From assembly GCA_964354255.1 (NCBI GenBank), contig CAYGYX010000013.1:1-37557 (forward strand): DNA of 37,557 bases. Direction: 5' to 3'. The position numbers were made by a program, and so were the translations under genes. The notes under the pieces are model-generated. The model ran no database searches and was not told where the DNA came from. It worked only from the letters and a program-made list of their open reading frames with translations. The DNA is from VGBK01 sp964354255. Its GTDB lineage: Bacteria; Actinomycetota; Acidimicrobiia; Spongiisociales; UBA11373. Within the stretch, counting starts at the first letter, position 1. Every line of letters starts with the position of its first letter. Below, one piece after another: positions 20,731-28,619 of this stretch.

Positions 20731-22364
20731 CCCGGCTCCGGGCCCGCTGGTTGGGGCGCCTGCCCTACCAGGAGGCCTGGGACCTGCAGCGGGCCTTTCA
20801 CGAGGGCCGGGCGTCGGGCCGGGCGGCCGACGACTACCTGCTGCTGCTCGAGCATCCCCACACGTACACGGTGGGGCGCTCGGGCGATGAGGCCAACCTG
20901 CTCGTTTCCCCGGAGGAGCTGGCCCGGCTGGGGGCCGAGGTGCACCACGTCGACCGGGGCGGCGACGTCACCTACCACGGCCCCGGCCAGCTGGTCGGCT
21001 ACCCCATCGTGCACCTGGGGGAGAGCCCCGACCCGGTGGCCTACGTCCGCTGCCTGGAGAGGGTCCTGGTCCTCGCGCTGGCCGACCTCGGCATCGAGGC
21101 TTGGCCGGAGGCGGGCTACACCGGGGTGTGGACCGCGGCCGGCAAGGTGGCGGCGATCGGGGTGCGCAGTGCCCGTCGGGTCACCATGCACGGCTTCGCG
21201 GTGAACGTGTCGGCCGACCTGGGCTTCTTTCGCCACATCGTGCCCTGCGGCATCGCCGACCGCCCGGTGGCCTCGGTGAGCGACCTCGCCGGGCGGCGGG
21301 TCTCCATTGAGGAGATGGTGGAGAGGGTTGTCCCCCGCTTCACCGAGGTGCTCGGCTACCCCCCGGCGGAGACCCAGTTGGGTGCCTTCACCCGGGGCAG
21401 CGGCCGGGCCGCCGGGTCGTTCGAGGTGGACCGGCTGGTGGCGGCGGGGTCCCTCTCCCCGCGAGCGGGTGGCGAAGTGCCCCCGACCGTCGAGGGGCGC
21501 CTTCCGGGGGAGCCGGAGCGGCCGCCCTGGATGCGGGTGCGGGCCGACCTGGGGGGTGGCTACCGGGGCCTGCGGAGCCTGGTGCAGGGCCTCGACTTGC
21601 ACACGGTGTGCCAGGAGGCGGGTTGCCCCAACATCTACGAGTGCTGGGCGGCGGGCACCGCCACCTTCCTGCTGCTCGGCGACGTGTGCACCCGGGCCTG
21701 CTCCTTCTGCGCGGTGCCCACCGGACGACCCGGGCCGGTAGATCCCGATGAGCCGGGGCGGGTGGCGGAGGCCGTGGCCCGGCTGGGGCTGAGCTACGCC
21801 GTGCTCACCTCGGTGGACCGCGACGATCTCCCCGACGGGGGGGCCGGGGTGTTCGCCGATACGGTGCGCCGGATCCGCCGGCGGGTGCCCGGGTGCGCAG
21901 TCGAGGTGCTCATCCCCGACTTCAAGGGGGATGGGGCTGCTTTGGAGATGGTGATGGCGGAGCGGCCCGAGGTGCTCAACCACAACACCGAGACCGTGTT
22001 GCGTTTGCAGCGGGAGGTGCGCACCGCCGCCAGCTACGGGCGCTCCCTGGCGCTCCTCGCCCGGGCCAAGTGGATGAGCCCGTCGGGGATGGTGAAGTCG
22101 GGCCTCATCGTCGGCATGGGGGAGACCAGGGAGGAGGTGCTCGGCGCCCTGGCCGACCTGCGGGCGGTGGGGGTGGACATCGTCACCATCGGCCAGTACC
22201 TGCGCCCGACCGCCCGGCACCGCCCCATCCAGCGCTACGTGCATCCCGACGAGTTCGCCGACTACGCCGCCTGCGGGGAGGCGCTGGGCCTGCCGCGGGT
22301 GGAGGCGGGGCCGCTGGTGCGTTCCTCCTACCACGCTCGTGTCGCTCGGGAGGCGGTGGGGTAG
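20727..22364 (+). CDS. LipB-LipA fusion: octanoyltransferase and lipoyl synthase
   Basis: One 545-aa polypeptide holds both steps of lipoate biosynthesis. Residues about 1-215 are LipB, which moves octanoate from acyl carrier protein to the lipoyl domain: RGGDVTYHGPGQLV at 77-90, catalytic K140 (AAGKVAAIG) and C174 (IVPCGI). Residues about 262-545 are LipA, a radical SAM enzyme that inserts two sulfurs: auxiliary-cluster cysteines C295, C300 and C306 (CQEAGCPNIYEC), radical SAM cysteines C321, C325 and C328 (CTRACSFC), and the RSSYHA motif at 532-537 with the cluster-binding serine. A linker of about 45 residues joins them without an internal stop or frameshift. The start (GTG) overlaps the E2 stop, so enzyme and substrate protein are co-translated. 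Confidence 0.93.
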   Translation: MTRLRARWLGRLPYQEAWDLQRAFHEGRASGRAADDYLLLLEHPHTYTVGRSGDEANLLVSPEELARLGAEVHHVDRGGDVTYHGPGQLVGYPIVHLGESPDPVAYVRCLERVLVLALADLGIEAWPEAGYTGVWTAAGKVAAIGVRSARRVTMHGFAVNVSADLGFFRHIVPCGIADRPVASVSDLAGRRVSIEEMVERVVPRFTEVLGYPPAETQLGAFTRGSGRAAGSFEVDRLVAAGSLSPRAGGEVPPTVEGRLPGEPERPPWMRVRADLGGGYRGLRSLVQGLDLHTVCQEAGCPNIYECWAAGTATFLLLGDVCTRACSFCAVPTGRPGPVDPDEPGRVAEAVARLGLSYAVLTSVDRDDLPDGGAGVFADTVRRIRRRVPGCAVEVLIPDFKGDGAALEMVMAERPEVLNHNTETVLRLQREVRTAASYGRSLALLARAKWMSPSGMVKSGLIVGMGETREEVLGALADLRAVGVDIVTIGQYLRPTARHRPIQRYVHPDEFADYAACGEALGLPRVEAGPLVRSSYHARVAREAVG

Positions 22365-22419
22365 GGCCCGGGTGGGCGCCGACGGGGAGGCCTCCCGTGC
22401 CGTCCCCCGGCTGCCTCGG

Positions 22420-22425
22420 TACGAT
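22420..22425 (+). promoter_or_regulatory. -10 element (TACGAT) for the leaderless LuxR-type regulator
   Basis: TACGAT is followed after 6 nt by GTG 22432, with no ribosome binding site between. Confidence 0.5.
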
Positions 22426-22431
22426 CCGGTC

Positions 22432-25032
22432 GTGGAGTTCCTCGAGCGCGACCGCGAACTGGAGGCCCTGGAAGGGGCTCTCAAGGAGGCGGCCGCAGGC
22501 CGGGGGTCCGTGGCTCTCGTGTACGGCGAGGCCGGCATCGGGAAGTCGCGCCTCGTCGACGAGTTCCTGCGCGCGTCGGCGGAGAGGGCCCTGGCCTGCT
22601 GGAGCGCCTGCGACGACCTGGTCACCCCCACCATCCTCGGCCCGTTGCGCGAGTTGGCCCGCCAGATAGGCGGGCGGGTCGCCCTCGCCGCCTCCGCCCC
22701 GGACGTTCACCAGGCCGAGCTCTTCCCGGTGCTGCTCGAGGCGATAAGAGCCTCTCGTCGGCCGATGGTGGTGGTGGTCGAGGACGCCCACTGGGCGGAC
22801 GCCGCCAGCCTGGACGGCCTGAAGTACCTCGGACGGCGCATCGGGCGCGTCGGGGCGGTGCTCGTCATCACCTACCGTGACGACGAGGTGGCGGCGCATC
22901 ATCCGCTGCGCTTCGTCCTCGGCGAGCTGCCGGTGGACGTAGTGCGTCGCATCCCCCTGGGCCCGCTGTCGCCGGCGGCGGTTGCCCGCCTGGCGCGCCG
23001 GGCCGGCTACTCGGTCGGCGACGTGCTCGCCGCCTCCCGCGGGAACCCCTTCCTCCTGACCGAGTTCCTGTCCTCGGGGGGCGACATGGTGCCCGCCAGC
23101 GTCGTGGACTCCATATCCGCCCGGCTGGCCCGCTGCTCTTCGGGAGCGCGAGACCTGCTGGAGATCACCGCGGTGGTGCCGGGCCGGTGCGAGCGCGCCG
23201 TGTTGGCCGCCCTGGCGCCGCGAGCCGGGCAGGCGCTCGAGGAATGTCGCGAGCGCGGCCTGGTGGATTGCGACTCGGCGGCCGTCTGGTTCCGTCACGA
23301 ACTGGCGCGACGCGCCGCCGATTGGCTGCTGCAGCCGGAGCGCCGTCGCGATCTGCACCGGGCGGTGCTGTCGGCGCTGATCGCCGGCGGGGCCGATCCG
23401 GCCCGGATCGTGCATCATGCCGAAGGAGCCGGGGATGTCGGCGAGCTCCTGCGCTTCGCCCCGATAGCGGCCCGGCAGGCGCGCGCGGCGGCGGCTCATC
23501 GGGAGGCAACCTCCCACTACCGGCGCATCGTCCCTTACCTCGACCGCTACCCGGTGGCCGAGAGGGCCGACCTGCTGGCCGAGTACGCCACCGAGTGCTA
23601 TTTCACCAACGATCAACCGTCGGCCATGGAGGCGGCAGAGCGGGCTCTGGGGCTTCGGAGATCGCTCGCCGATGCGGTCGGCGAGGGAGCCATGCTGCGG
23701 TGGCTCTCCCGGCTCCACTGGTGGGTCGGGGATCCCGTGGCGGCGGCGGAGGCGGCCCACGCCGCCCAGGCGGTGCTCGAGCCGCTCGGCCCGAGTGCCG
23801 AGCTGGCCATGGCCTACAGCAACCTCTCTCAGTTGAGCATGCTGGCCCAGGACCGGGAGCCGGCAGTGACCTGGGCGACCAGGGCGATTGCGACGGCGCG
23901 CGTCGTGGGGGACATGCCGACGCTGGCTCACGCTCTCAACAACCTGGGCAGCGCCCGACTGCGCGGCGGGGATCTCGAGGGCCGCGCTCTATTGGAGGAG
24001 AGCCTGGCCCTGGCTCGCCGGGAGAGGCTCGACGAACATGCCGTGCGCGCCCTCAGCAACCTCTCCTGGACCGCCCTCGACTTCCGGGAGTACGGCCGGG
24101 CGGCCTCCTACCTGGAGGAAGGGCTGGCTTTCGCCGCCGACCGGGAGCTGGCGGGCTACGACTCCTACCTGACCGCCCAGCGGGCCCGGCTGCACCTGGA
24201 CAGGGGTGATTGGGACCAGGCCGAAGCGGACGCCCACTGGGTGCTTGATCGTCCCCAGGCGCCGGGCATCACCACGCTGCCCGCCTTGACCGTGCTGGCG
24301 CGGGTGCACGCCCGGCGCGGCCTGCCCGATGCCGGGGACCTGCTCGATCAGGCATGGAGGGGGGCGCTGGCTACCGGTGAGCTGCAGCGCATCGCCCCGG
24401 TCGCGGTGGCGCGAGCCGAGCTGGCGTGGATGCGGGAGGAGCGAGAGGGCATTGGCCCGGCCATCGGTCCCGCTCGGGCACTCATCGAGCCCAGGCGGTG
24501 GCAGCCATGGGTCAGCGACGAGGTCTACTTCTGGCTCTGGCGAGGGGGCGACCCGGCGGAGCCCCTAGCCGAGGGCGCCGAGCCCTACGTCCGCCTTATG
24601 GCCGGCGACTGGTGGGGGGCGGCGGAGGCATGGGAGCACCTGGGTTGCCCGTTCGAGCGGGCCTGCGCCCTGGCCGACGGTGGCTCGGATGATGCCGCCG
24701 TGACCGCTCTCGCTCTGTTCGACAACCTCGGCGCCCGCCCGGCCGCCGCCCGGGTGCGGCGCCGGCTGCGCGCCGCCGGCGGCCGGCACATCCCGCGGGG
24801 CCCCAGACCCAAGACGCGGCGAAACCCGGCCGGGCTCACGCCCCGTCAGGCCGAGGTAGCGCAGCTGCTCTCCGCGGGGATGAGCAATGTCGAGATCGCT
24901 CAGCGGCTCTTCCTGTCACCGAGGACGGTCGAGCACCACGTGTCGGCGGTCCTGGCGAAGCTCGCTTCGGCCGATCGCGGCGAGGCGGGCCGAGAGGCCC
25001 AGCGGCTCGGCCTGGGCGAATCCCCAAGTTAG
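22432..25032 (+). CDS. large ATP-binding LuxR-family regulator (LAL type)
   Basis: This is a MalT/LAL-like transcription factor, 866 aa. The N-terminus is a STAND-type AAA ATPase with Walker A GEAGIGKS (32-39) and Walker B VVVVEDAHWAD. The centre is built of helical TPR-like repeats that usually bind an inducer or protein partner. The C-terminus is a LuxR helix-turn-helix: LTPRQAEVAQLLSAGMSN, then LFLSPRTVEHHVSAVLAKLA. GTG 22432 was chosen because the ATPase similarity starts at once and a leaderless-type -10 lies 6 nt upstream; the frame is open upstream into lipBA. Its target is unknown; the lipoylation and E2 genes just before it are candidates. Such regulators are often encoded in isolation. 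Confidence 0.88.
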   Translation: MEFLERDRELEALEGALKEAAAGRGSVALVYGEAGIGKSRLVDEFLRASAERALACWSACDDLVTPTILGPLRELARQIGGRVALAASAPDVHQAELFPVLLEAIRASRRPMVVVVEDAHWADAASLDGLKYLGRRIGRVGAVLVITYRDDEVAAHHPLRFVLGELPVDVVRRIPLGPLSPAAVARLARRAGYSVGDVLAASRGNPFLLTEFLSSGGDMVPASVVDSISARLARCSSGARDLLEITAVVPGRCERAVLAALAPRAGQALEECRERGLVDCDSAAVWFRHELARRAADWLLQPERRRDLHRAVLSALIAGGADPARIVHHAEGAGDVGELLRFAPIAARQARAAAAHREATSHYRRIVPYLDRYPVAERADLLAEYATECYFTNDQPSAMEAAERALGLRRSLADAVGEGAMLRWLSRLHWWVGDPVAAAEAAHAAQAVLEPLGPSAELAMAYSNLSQLSMLAQDREPAVTWATRAIATARVVGDMPTLAHALNNLGSARLRGGDLEGRALLEESLALARRERLDEHAVRALSNLSWTALDFREYGRAASYLEEGLAFAADRELAGYDSYLTAQRARLHLDRGDWDQAEADAHWVLDRPQAPGITTLPALTVLARVHARRGLPDAGDLLDQAWRGALATGELQRIAPVAVARAELAWMREEREGIGPAIGPARALIEPRRWQPWVSDEVYFWLWRGGDPAEPLAEGAEPYVRLMAGDWWGAAEAWEHLGCPFERACALADGGSDDAAVTALALFDNLGARPAAARVRRRLRAAGGRHIPRGPRPKTRRNPAGLTPRQAEVAQLLSAGMSNVEIAQRLFLSPRTVEHHVSAVLAKLASADRGEAGREAQRLGLGESPS

Positions 25033-25090
25033 GTGGGGCACGGCCCAACATGGGTAGCCCGCACCGATGCGTCCCCCGGTGGCGCCGTCG

Positions 25091-25096
25091 TACCTT
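25091..25096 (+). promoter_or_regulatory. candidate -10 element (TACCTT) for the 58-aa ORF
   Basis: TACCTT would start a transcript near 25103, followed by AGGAG (25115-25119) and the ATG at 25127. Confidence 0.35.
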
Positions 25097-25126
25097 GGCC
25101 GTGAGCAAGACGACAGGAGCCAAGAG

Positions 25127-25303
25127 ATGTACCCCGTGATGTCCGAGACCGGCCGGCGGGCCTGGGTCGAGGAGACCCACCGGCGCGTGAGTGGGCACTG
25201 GCCCGCCGTCGCAACCCGAGAGGCAAAGACCGTCGACCGCACCAGGCATGCCTGGTTGCACCGGCCCAGAGTCGCCCGCACGCCTGCACCCATCCGTTCG
25301 TAG
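25127..25303 (+). CDS. candidate small basic protein, 58 aa
   Basis: ATG 25127 is preceded by AGGAG at an ideal 7-nt spacing and by a TACCTT promoter element. The frame ends at 25303, shortly before a strong hairpin, so a complete small transcription unit is present. The product is basic and rich in Arg, His and Trp (RRAWVEETHRRVSGHW and WLHRPRVARTPAPIRS), without a membrane segment or a known domain. The 430-nt space between the LuxR-type regulator and the M24 peptidase holds this ORF, the hairpin and the promoter of the peptidase. Confidence 0.45.
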   Translation: MYPVMSETGRRAWVEETHRRVSGHWPAVATREAKTVDRTRHAWLHRPRVARTPAPIRS

Positions 25304-25337
25304 CCCGGGAGGCCGCGCCGACCGGGCCCCAGTAAGG

Positions 25338-25367
25338 AAGGCCGGGGCAGGGGGGGTCCCCGGCCTT
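25338..25367 (+). terminator. GC-rich hairpin terminator
   Basis: AAGGCCGGGG (25338-25347) pairs perfectly with CCCCGGCCTT (25358-25367) around a 10-nt G-rich loop. It lies 34 nt after the stop of the 58-aa ORF. The right arm ends in TT followed by CGCC, so there is no real T-run. Confidence 0.55.
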
Positions 25368-25450
25368 CGCCTGTGCCGCCTGCGGCCCGCCCCGCCGTTC
25401 CTTGCGGGCGCCGGGCCGACGCCGGGGCATGGGCGCTTGTTGGTCCCGGC

Positions 25451-25456
25451 TACCCT
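25451..25456 (+). promoter_or_regulatory. -10 element (TACCCT) for the leaderless M24 peptidase mRNA
   Basis: TACCCT is followed after 8 nt by GTG 25465, with no Shine-Dalgarno between. Confidence 0.45.
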
Positions 25457-25464
25457 CCGGCACC

Positions 25465-26559
25465 GTGGTCTCCTTCGACTTCGCCATGCGCCTGCAGCGG
25501 GCTCGCGCCCTCATGGTCGGGCGGGGCGTCGATGTGCTGCTGCTGTCGGTCGGCGCCGACCTGCCTTACTTCACCGGCTACCGGGCCATGCCTCTGGAAC
25601 GGCTCACCATGCTGGTGGTGCCGGTGGCGGGCCCGGCCACCCTGGTGGTCCCCGGGCTGGAGGCCCCCCGGGTGGTGCCGCGGCCCGAGGCCTTTGCGGT
25701 GCGGTCCTGGGGGGAGACCGAGGACCCCACCGAGCTGGTGGCCGGGCTGTGCGGATCGCCCGAGCGGGTAGCGGTGGGCGACTCCACCTGGTCGGCGTTC
25801 CTGCTGGCTCTCCAGGAGCGGCTGCCCGCCACCGTCTTCGAAGCGGCCTCCCCTTTGACCCGTGAGCTCCGCATGCGCAAGGGCCCGGAGGAGATCGACC
25901 TCCTTCGTCGGGCCGGGGCCGCCGTCGACCGGGTGGTCGATCGCCTCGACCAGTACCCCTTTGCCGGCCGGAGCGAGCGGCGCCTCTCCGCCGAGGTCGC
26001 CGCCATGACGGTGGAGGAGGGCCACGAGGTGTCCACCTTCAGCATCGTTGCCTCCGGTCCCAACGGCGCCTCCCCCCATCACGAGGCCGGGGACCGGGTG
26101 ATCGGCGACGGCGACGCGGTGGTCGTCGACTTCGGAGGGCGCCTGGCGGGCTACTGCTCCGACATCACCCGCACGTTCTTCGTGGGGGAGCCGCCGGCTC
26201 GCTTCCTCGATGCCTTCGCCGCGGTCCAAGCTGCCCAGCAGGCTGGGGTGGAGGCGGCGGCGCCCGGGGTGTCGGCGGAGGAGGTCGATCGGGCGGCGCG
26301 CCGGGTGATCACCGAGGCCGGCTACGGGCCCTTCTTCTTGCATCGCACCGGGCACGGCATCGGCCTGGAGGAGCACGAGCACCCCTATGTGGTGGAGGGG
26401 GACGCCACCCCGCTCGAGGAGGGCATGGCCTTCTCGGTGGAGCCCGGGGTCTACTTGCCCGGCGAGTTTGGGGTTCGCCTCGAGGATGTGGTGGTGGTCA
26501 CACCCGACGGCGCCGAGCGGCTCAACCACGCCTCGCGGGACCTGCACCGGGCGGGCTGA
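25465..26559 (+). CDS. M24-family metallopeptidase (Xaa-Pro aminopeptidase-like)
   Basis: The predicted role is removal of an N-terminal residue before proline, or related dipeptide hydrolysis, in the cytoplasm. The 364-aa product has the N-terminal creatinase-type domain (about 1-125) and the pita-bread catalytic domain. The five metal ligands are visible: Asp in VVVDFGG, Asp in CSDITRTF, His in HRTGHGIGLEEHE, Glu in FSVEPGVYLPG and Glu in VRLEDVVVV. The length suits PepQ/YpdF-type enzymes. GTG 25465 was chosen from the -10 element and from similarity. Transketolase follows after 47 nt, with its own promoter-like element. Confidence 0.9.
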   Translation: MVSFDFAMRLQRARALMVGRGVDVLLLSVGADLPYFTGYRAMPLERLTMLVVPVAGPATLVVPGLEAPRVVPRPEAFAVRSWGETEDPTELVAGLCGSPERVAVGDSTWSAFLLALQERLPATVFEAASPLTRELRMRKGPEEIDLLRRAGAAVDRVVDRLDQYPFAGRSERRLSAEVAAMTVEEGHEVSTFSIVASGPNGASPHHEAGDRVIGDGDAVVVDFGGRLAGYCSDITRTFFVGEPPARFLDAFAAVQAAQQAGVEAAAPGVSAEEVDRAARRVITEAGYGPFFLHRTGHGIGLEEHEHPYVVEGDATPLEEGMAFSVEPGVYLPGEFGVRLEDVVVVTPDGAERLNHASRDLHRAG

Positions 26560-26577
26560 ACATGAGCCGCGGTGGGT

Positions 26578-26583
26578 TAGCCT
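26578..26583 (+). promoter_or_regulatory. candidate -10 element (TAGCCT) for transketolase
   Basis: TAGCCT lies 23 nt before ATG 26607, with the Shine-Dalgarno GGAGGA in the leader. Confidence 0.35.
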
Positions 26584-26606
26584 TCCGCGGCCCCGACTGG
26601 AGGACC

Positions 26607-28565
26607 ATGACGAGACCCGCCGAGCAATTGGCCGTCGACACCGTCCGGGCGCTGGCGATGGACGCCGTGCAGCAGGCCAACTCCGGCCACCCCGGCATGC
26701 CCATGGGCATGGCCGACATCGGGGTGGTGCTGTGGACGCGGTTCCTGAAGGTGGACCCCACCGACCCCACCTGGTGCGATCGCGACCGCTTCGTCCTCTC
26801 CAACGGGCACGGGTCGATGCTGCTCTACTCGCTGCTCCACCTCGCCGGGTTCCCGCTGTCGATGGAGGACCTGCAGGGCTTCCGGCAGTGGGGGTCGCCC
26901 ACCGCCGGGCACCCCGAGCGCCACCCGGCCCTGGGCATCGAGATGACCACCGGTCCCCTCGGACAGGGCTTCGCCACCGCAGTGGGCCTGGCCATTGCCG
27001 AGGCCCATCTGCGGGCCGCCTTCGGCCCGGACCTGGTCGACCACCGCACCTTCGTCTTCGCCGGCGACGGCGACCTCATGGAGGGAATCGCCTCGGAGGC
27101 CGCCTCGCTGGCCGGGCACCTGGGCCTGGGGCGCCTCATCTGCCTGTACGACGACAACGGCATATCCATCGAGGGTTCCACTGCCCTGGCCTTCACCGAG
27201 GACGTGGCCGCCCGCTTCGTCGCCTACGGCTGGCATACCCTCGCGGTGGATGGGCACGACCGTCCCGCCGTGGCCGACGCCATCACCGCCGCCCTCGGCG
27301 AGGAGGGTCGGCCCTCGCTGATCCTGTGCCGCACCCACATCGCCTACGGTGCCCCCACCAAGCAGGACAGCGCCGATTCCCACGGGTCGCCGCTCGGCGA
27401 GGAGGAGATCGCTGGGGCCAAGGCGGCGATGGGTTGGCCCGTCGGCTCTCGCTTCGCGGCGCCGGCCGAGGTGTGTGCCCTCTTCGGCGAGGCGATGGCC
27501 CGGGGGACGGAGACCCGGCGGGCCTGGGAGCAGCGCCGCGACCGGCTCTTCGCCGCCGACCCCGGGGTAGCGGCCCGGTGGCGGCAGCACTGGGAGTCGG
27601 CGCCGGTAGAGGTCGGGCCGCTCGGCTTGCAGGTAGGGACCTCGCTGGCCACCCGCCAGGCCTCGGGCAAGGTGATCAACGCCCTGGCGTCGCGGCTGCC
27701 CGGGCTCATCGGCGGCTCGGCCGACCTGGCTCCCTCCAACAACACTCTCATCGCCGGGGCGGCCGACTTCCAGGCGGCGACACCGGGGGGGCGCAACCTG
27801 CGCTTCGGGGTGCGGGAGCACGCCATGGCAGCGGCGGTGAACGGCCTGGCCATCCACGGGGGGCTGCGCCCCTACGGGGCCACCTTCCTGGTGTTTAGCG
27901 ACTACCTGCGCCCGGCCCTGCGCCTGGCGGCGCTCATGGAGGCGCCGAGCATCTTCGTGTTCACCCACGACTCGGTGTTCCTCGGCGAGGACGGGCCCAC
28001 CCATCAGCCCATCGAGCATCTGGCCGCTCTGCGGGCCATCCCCAACCTCTGGGTGGTGCGTCCCGCCGACGCCGGGGAGACGGCCGAGGCCTGGGAGTTG
28101 GCCCTCGCCCGCACCGGCGGCCCCACCGCCCTCATCCTCAGCCGGCAGGGGGTGCCGGTCCTCGACCGTTCCGGCCGGGAGGGCGGGGTGCATCGGGGCG
28201 GCTACGTGCTGCGCGGTGGTGACGAGGCGGTGCTGGTGGCCACCGGCTCTGAGGTTCCGCTGGCCCTGGAGGCCGCCGCTCTGCTGGCCGCCGAGGGGCG
28301 GAGCCTGCGCGTGGTGAGCCTGCCCTGCTGGGAGGCCTTCTTTTCCCAGGACGAGGCCTACCGCCGTTCGGTGCTGGGGGAGGGCCAGCCCGTCGCCTCG
28401 CTGGAAGCCGGGTCCACCTTCGGCTGGGAGCGGATCGTGGGGTGCGGCGGCCTGGCCCTGGGGATCGACCACTTCGGGGCGTCGGCGCCGGCCAAGCGCC
28501 TGGCCGTCGAGTGGGGCTTCACCCCGGAGGCAGTGGCGGAGCGTGTCCGCGCCTGGCTCACCTGA
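26607..28565 (+). CDS. tkt: transketolase
   Basis: This thiamine-diphosphate enzyme moves two-carbon units between sugar phosphates in the pentose phosphate pathway. The 652-aa product has the full family layout. The N-terminal half has ANSGHPGMPMG, the TTGPLGQG loop and the ThDP motif GDGDLMEG ending in an Asn (YDDNGIS). The pyrimidine domain has the catalytic glutamate in RFGVREHAMAA and the THDSVFLGEDGPTHQPIEHL substrate loop. The C-terminal domain follows. GGAGGA precedes ATG 26607; a start further upstream at 26562 is less likely. No transaldolase or glucose-6-phosphate dehydrogenase gene follows, as it would in classic actinobacterial pentose-phosphate operons. Confidence 0.95.
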   Translation: MTRPAEQLAVDTVRALAMDAVQQANSGHPGMPMGMADIGVVLWTRFLKVDPTDPTWCDRDRFVLSNGHGSMLLYSLLHLAGFPLSMEDLQGFRQWGSPTAGHPERHPALGIEMTTGPLGQGFATAVGLAIAEAHLRAAFGPDLVDHRTFVFAGDGDLMEGIASEAASLAGHLGLGRLICLYDDNGISIEGSTALAFTEDVAARFVAYGWHTLAVDGHDRPAVADAITAALGEEGRPSLILCRTHIAYGAPTKQDSADSHGSPLGEEEIAGAKAAMGWPVGSRFAAPAEVCALFGEAMARGTETRRAWEQRRDRLFAADPGVAARWRQHWESAPVEVGPLGLQVGTSLATRQASGKVINALASRLPGLIGGSADLAPSNNTLIAGAADFQAATPGGRNLRFGVREHAMAAAVNGLAIHGGLRPYGATFLVFSDYLRPALRLAALMEAPSIFVFTHDSVFLGEDGPTHQPIEHLAALRAIPNLWVVRPADAGETAEAWELALARTGGPTALILSRQGVPVLDRSGREGGVHRGGYVLRGGDEAVLVATGSEVPLALEAAALLAAEGRSLRVVSLPCWEAFFSQDEAYRRSVLGEGQPVASLEAGSTFGWERIVGCGGLALGIDHFGASAPAKRLAVEWGFTPEAVAERVRAWLT

Positions 28566-28607
28566 GGGCACCTGCTCCGCGAGGCATCACGACGAGCCGC
28601 GGGCGGC

Positions 28608-28613
28608 CATAAT
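28608..28613 (+). promoter_or_regulatory. -10 element (CATAAT) for the leaderless corA mRNA
   Basis: CATAAT matches the consensus TATAAT at five of six places and is followed after 6 nt by GTG 28620. No ribosome binding site is present. Confidence 0.5.
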
Positions 28614-28619
28614 CCGCCC

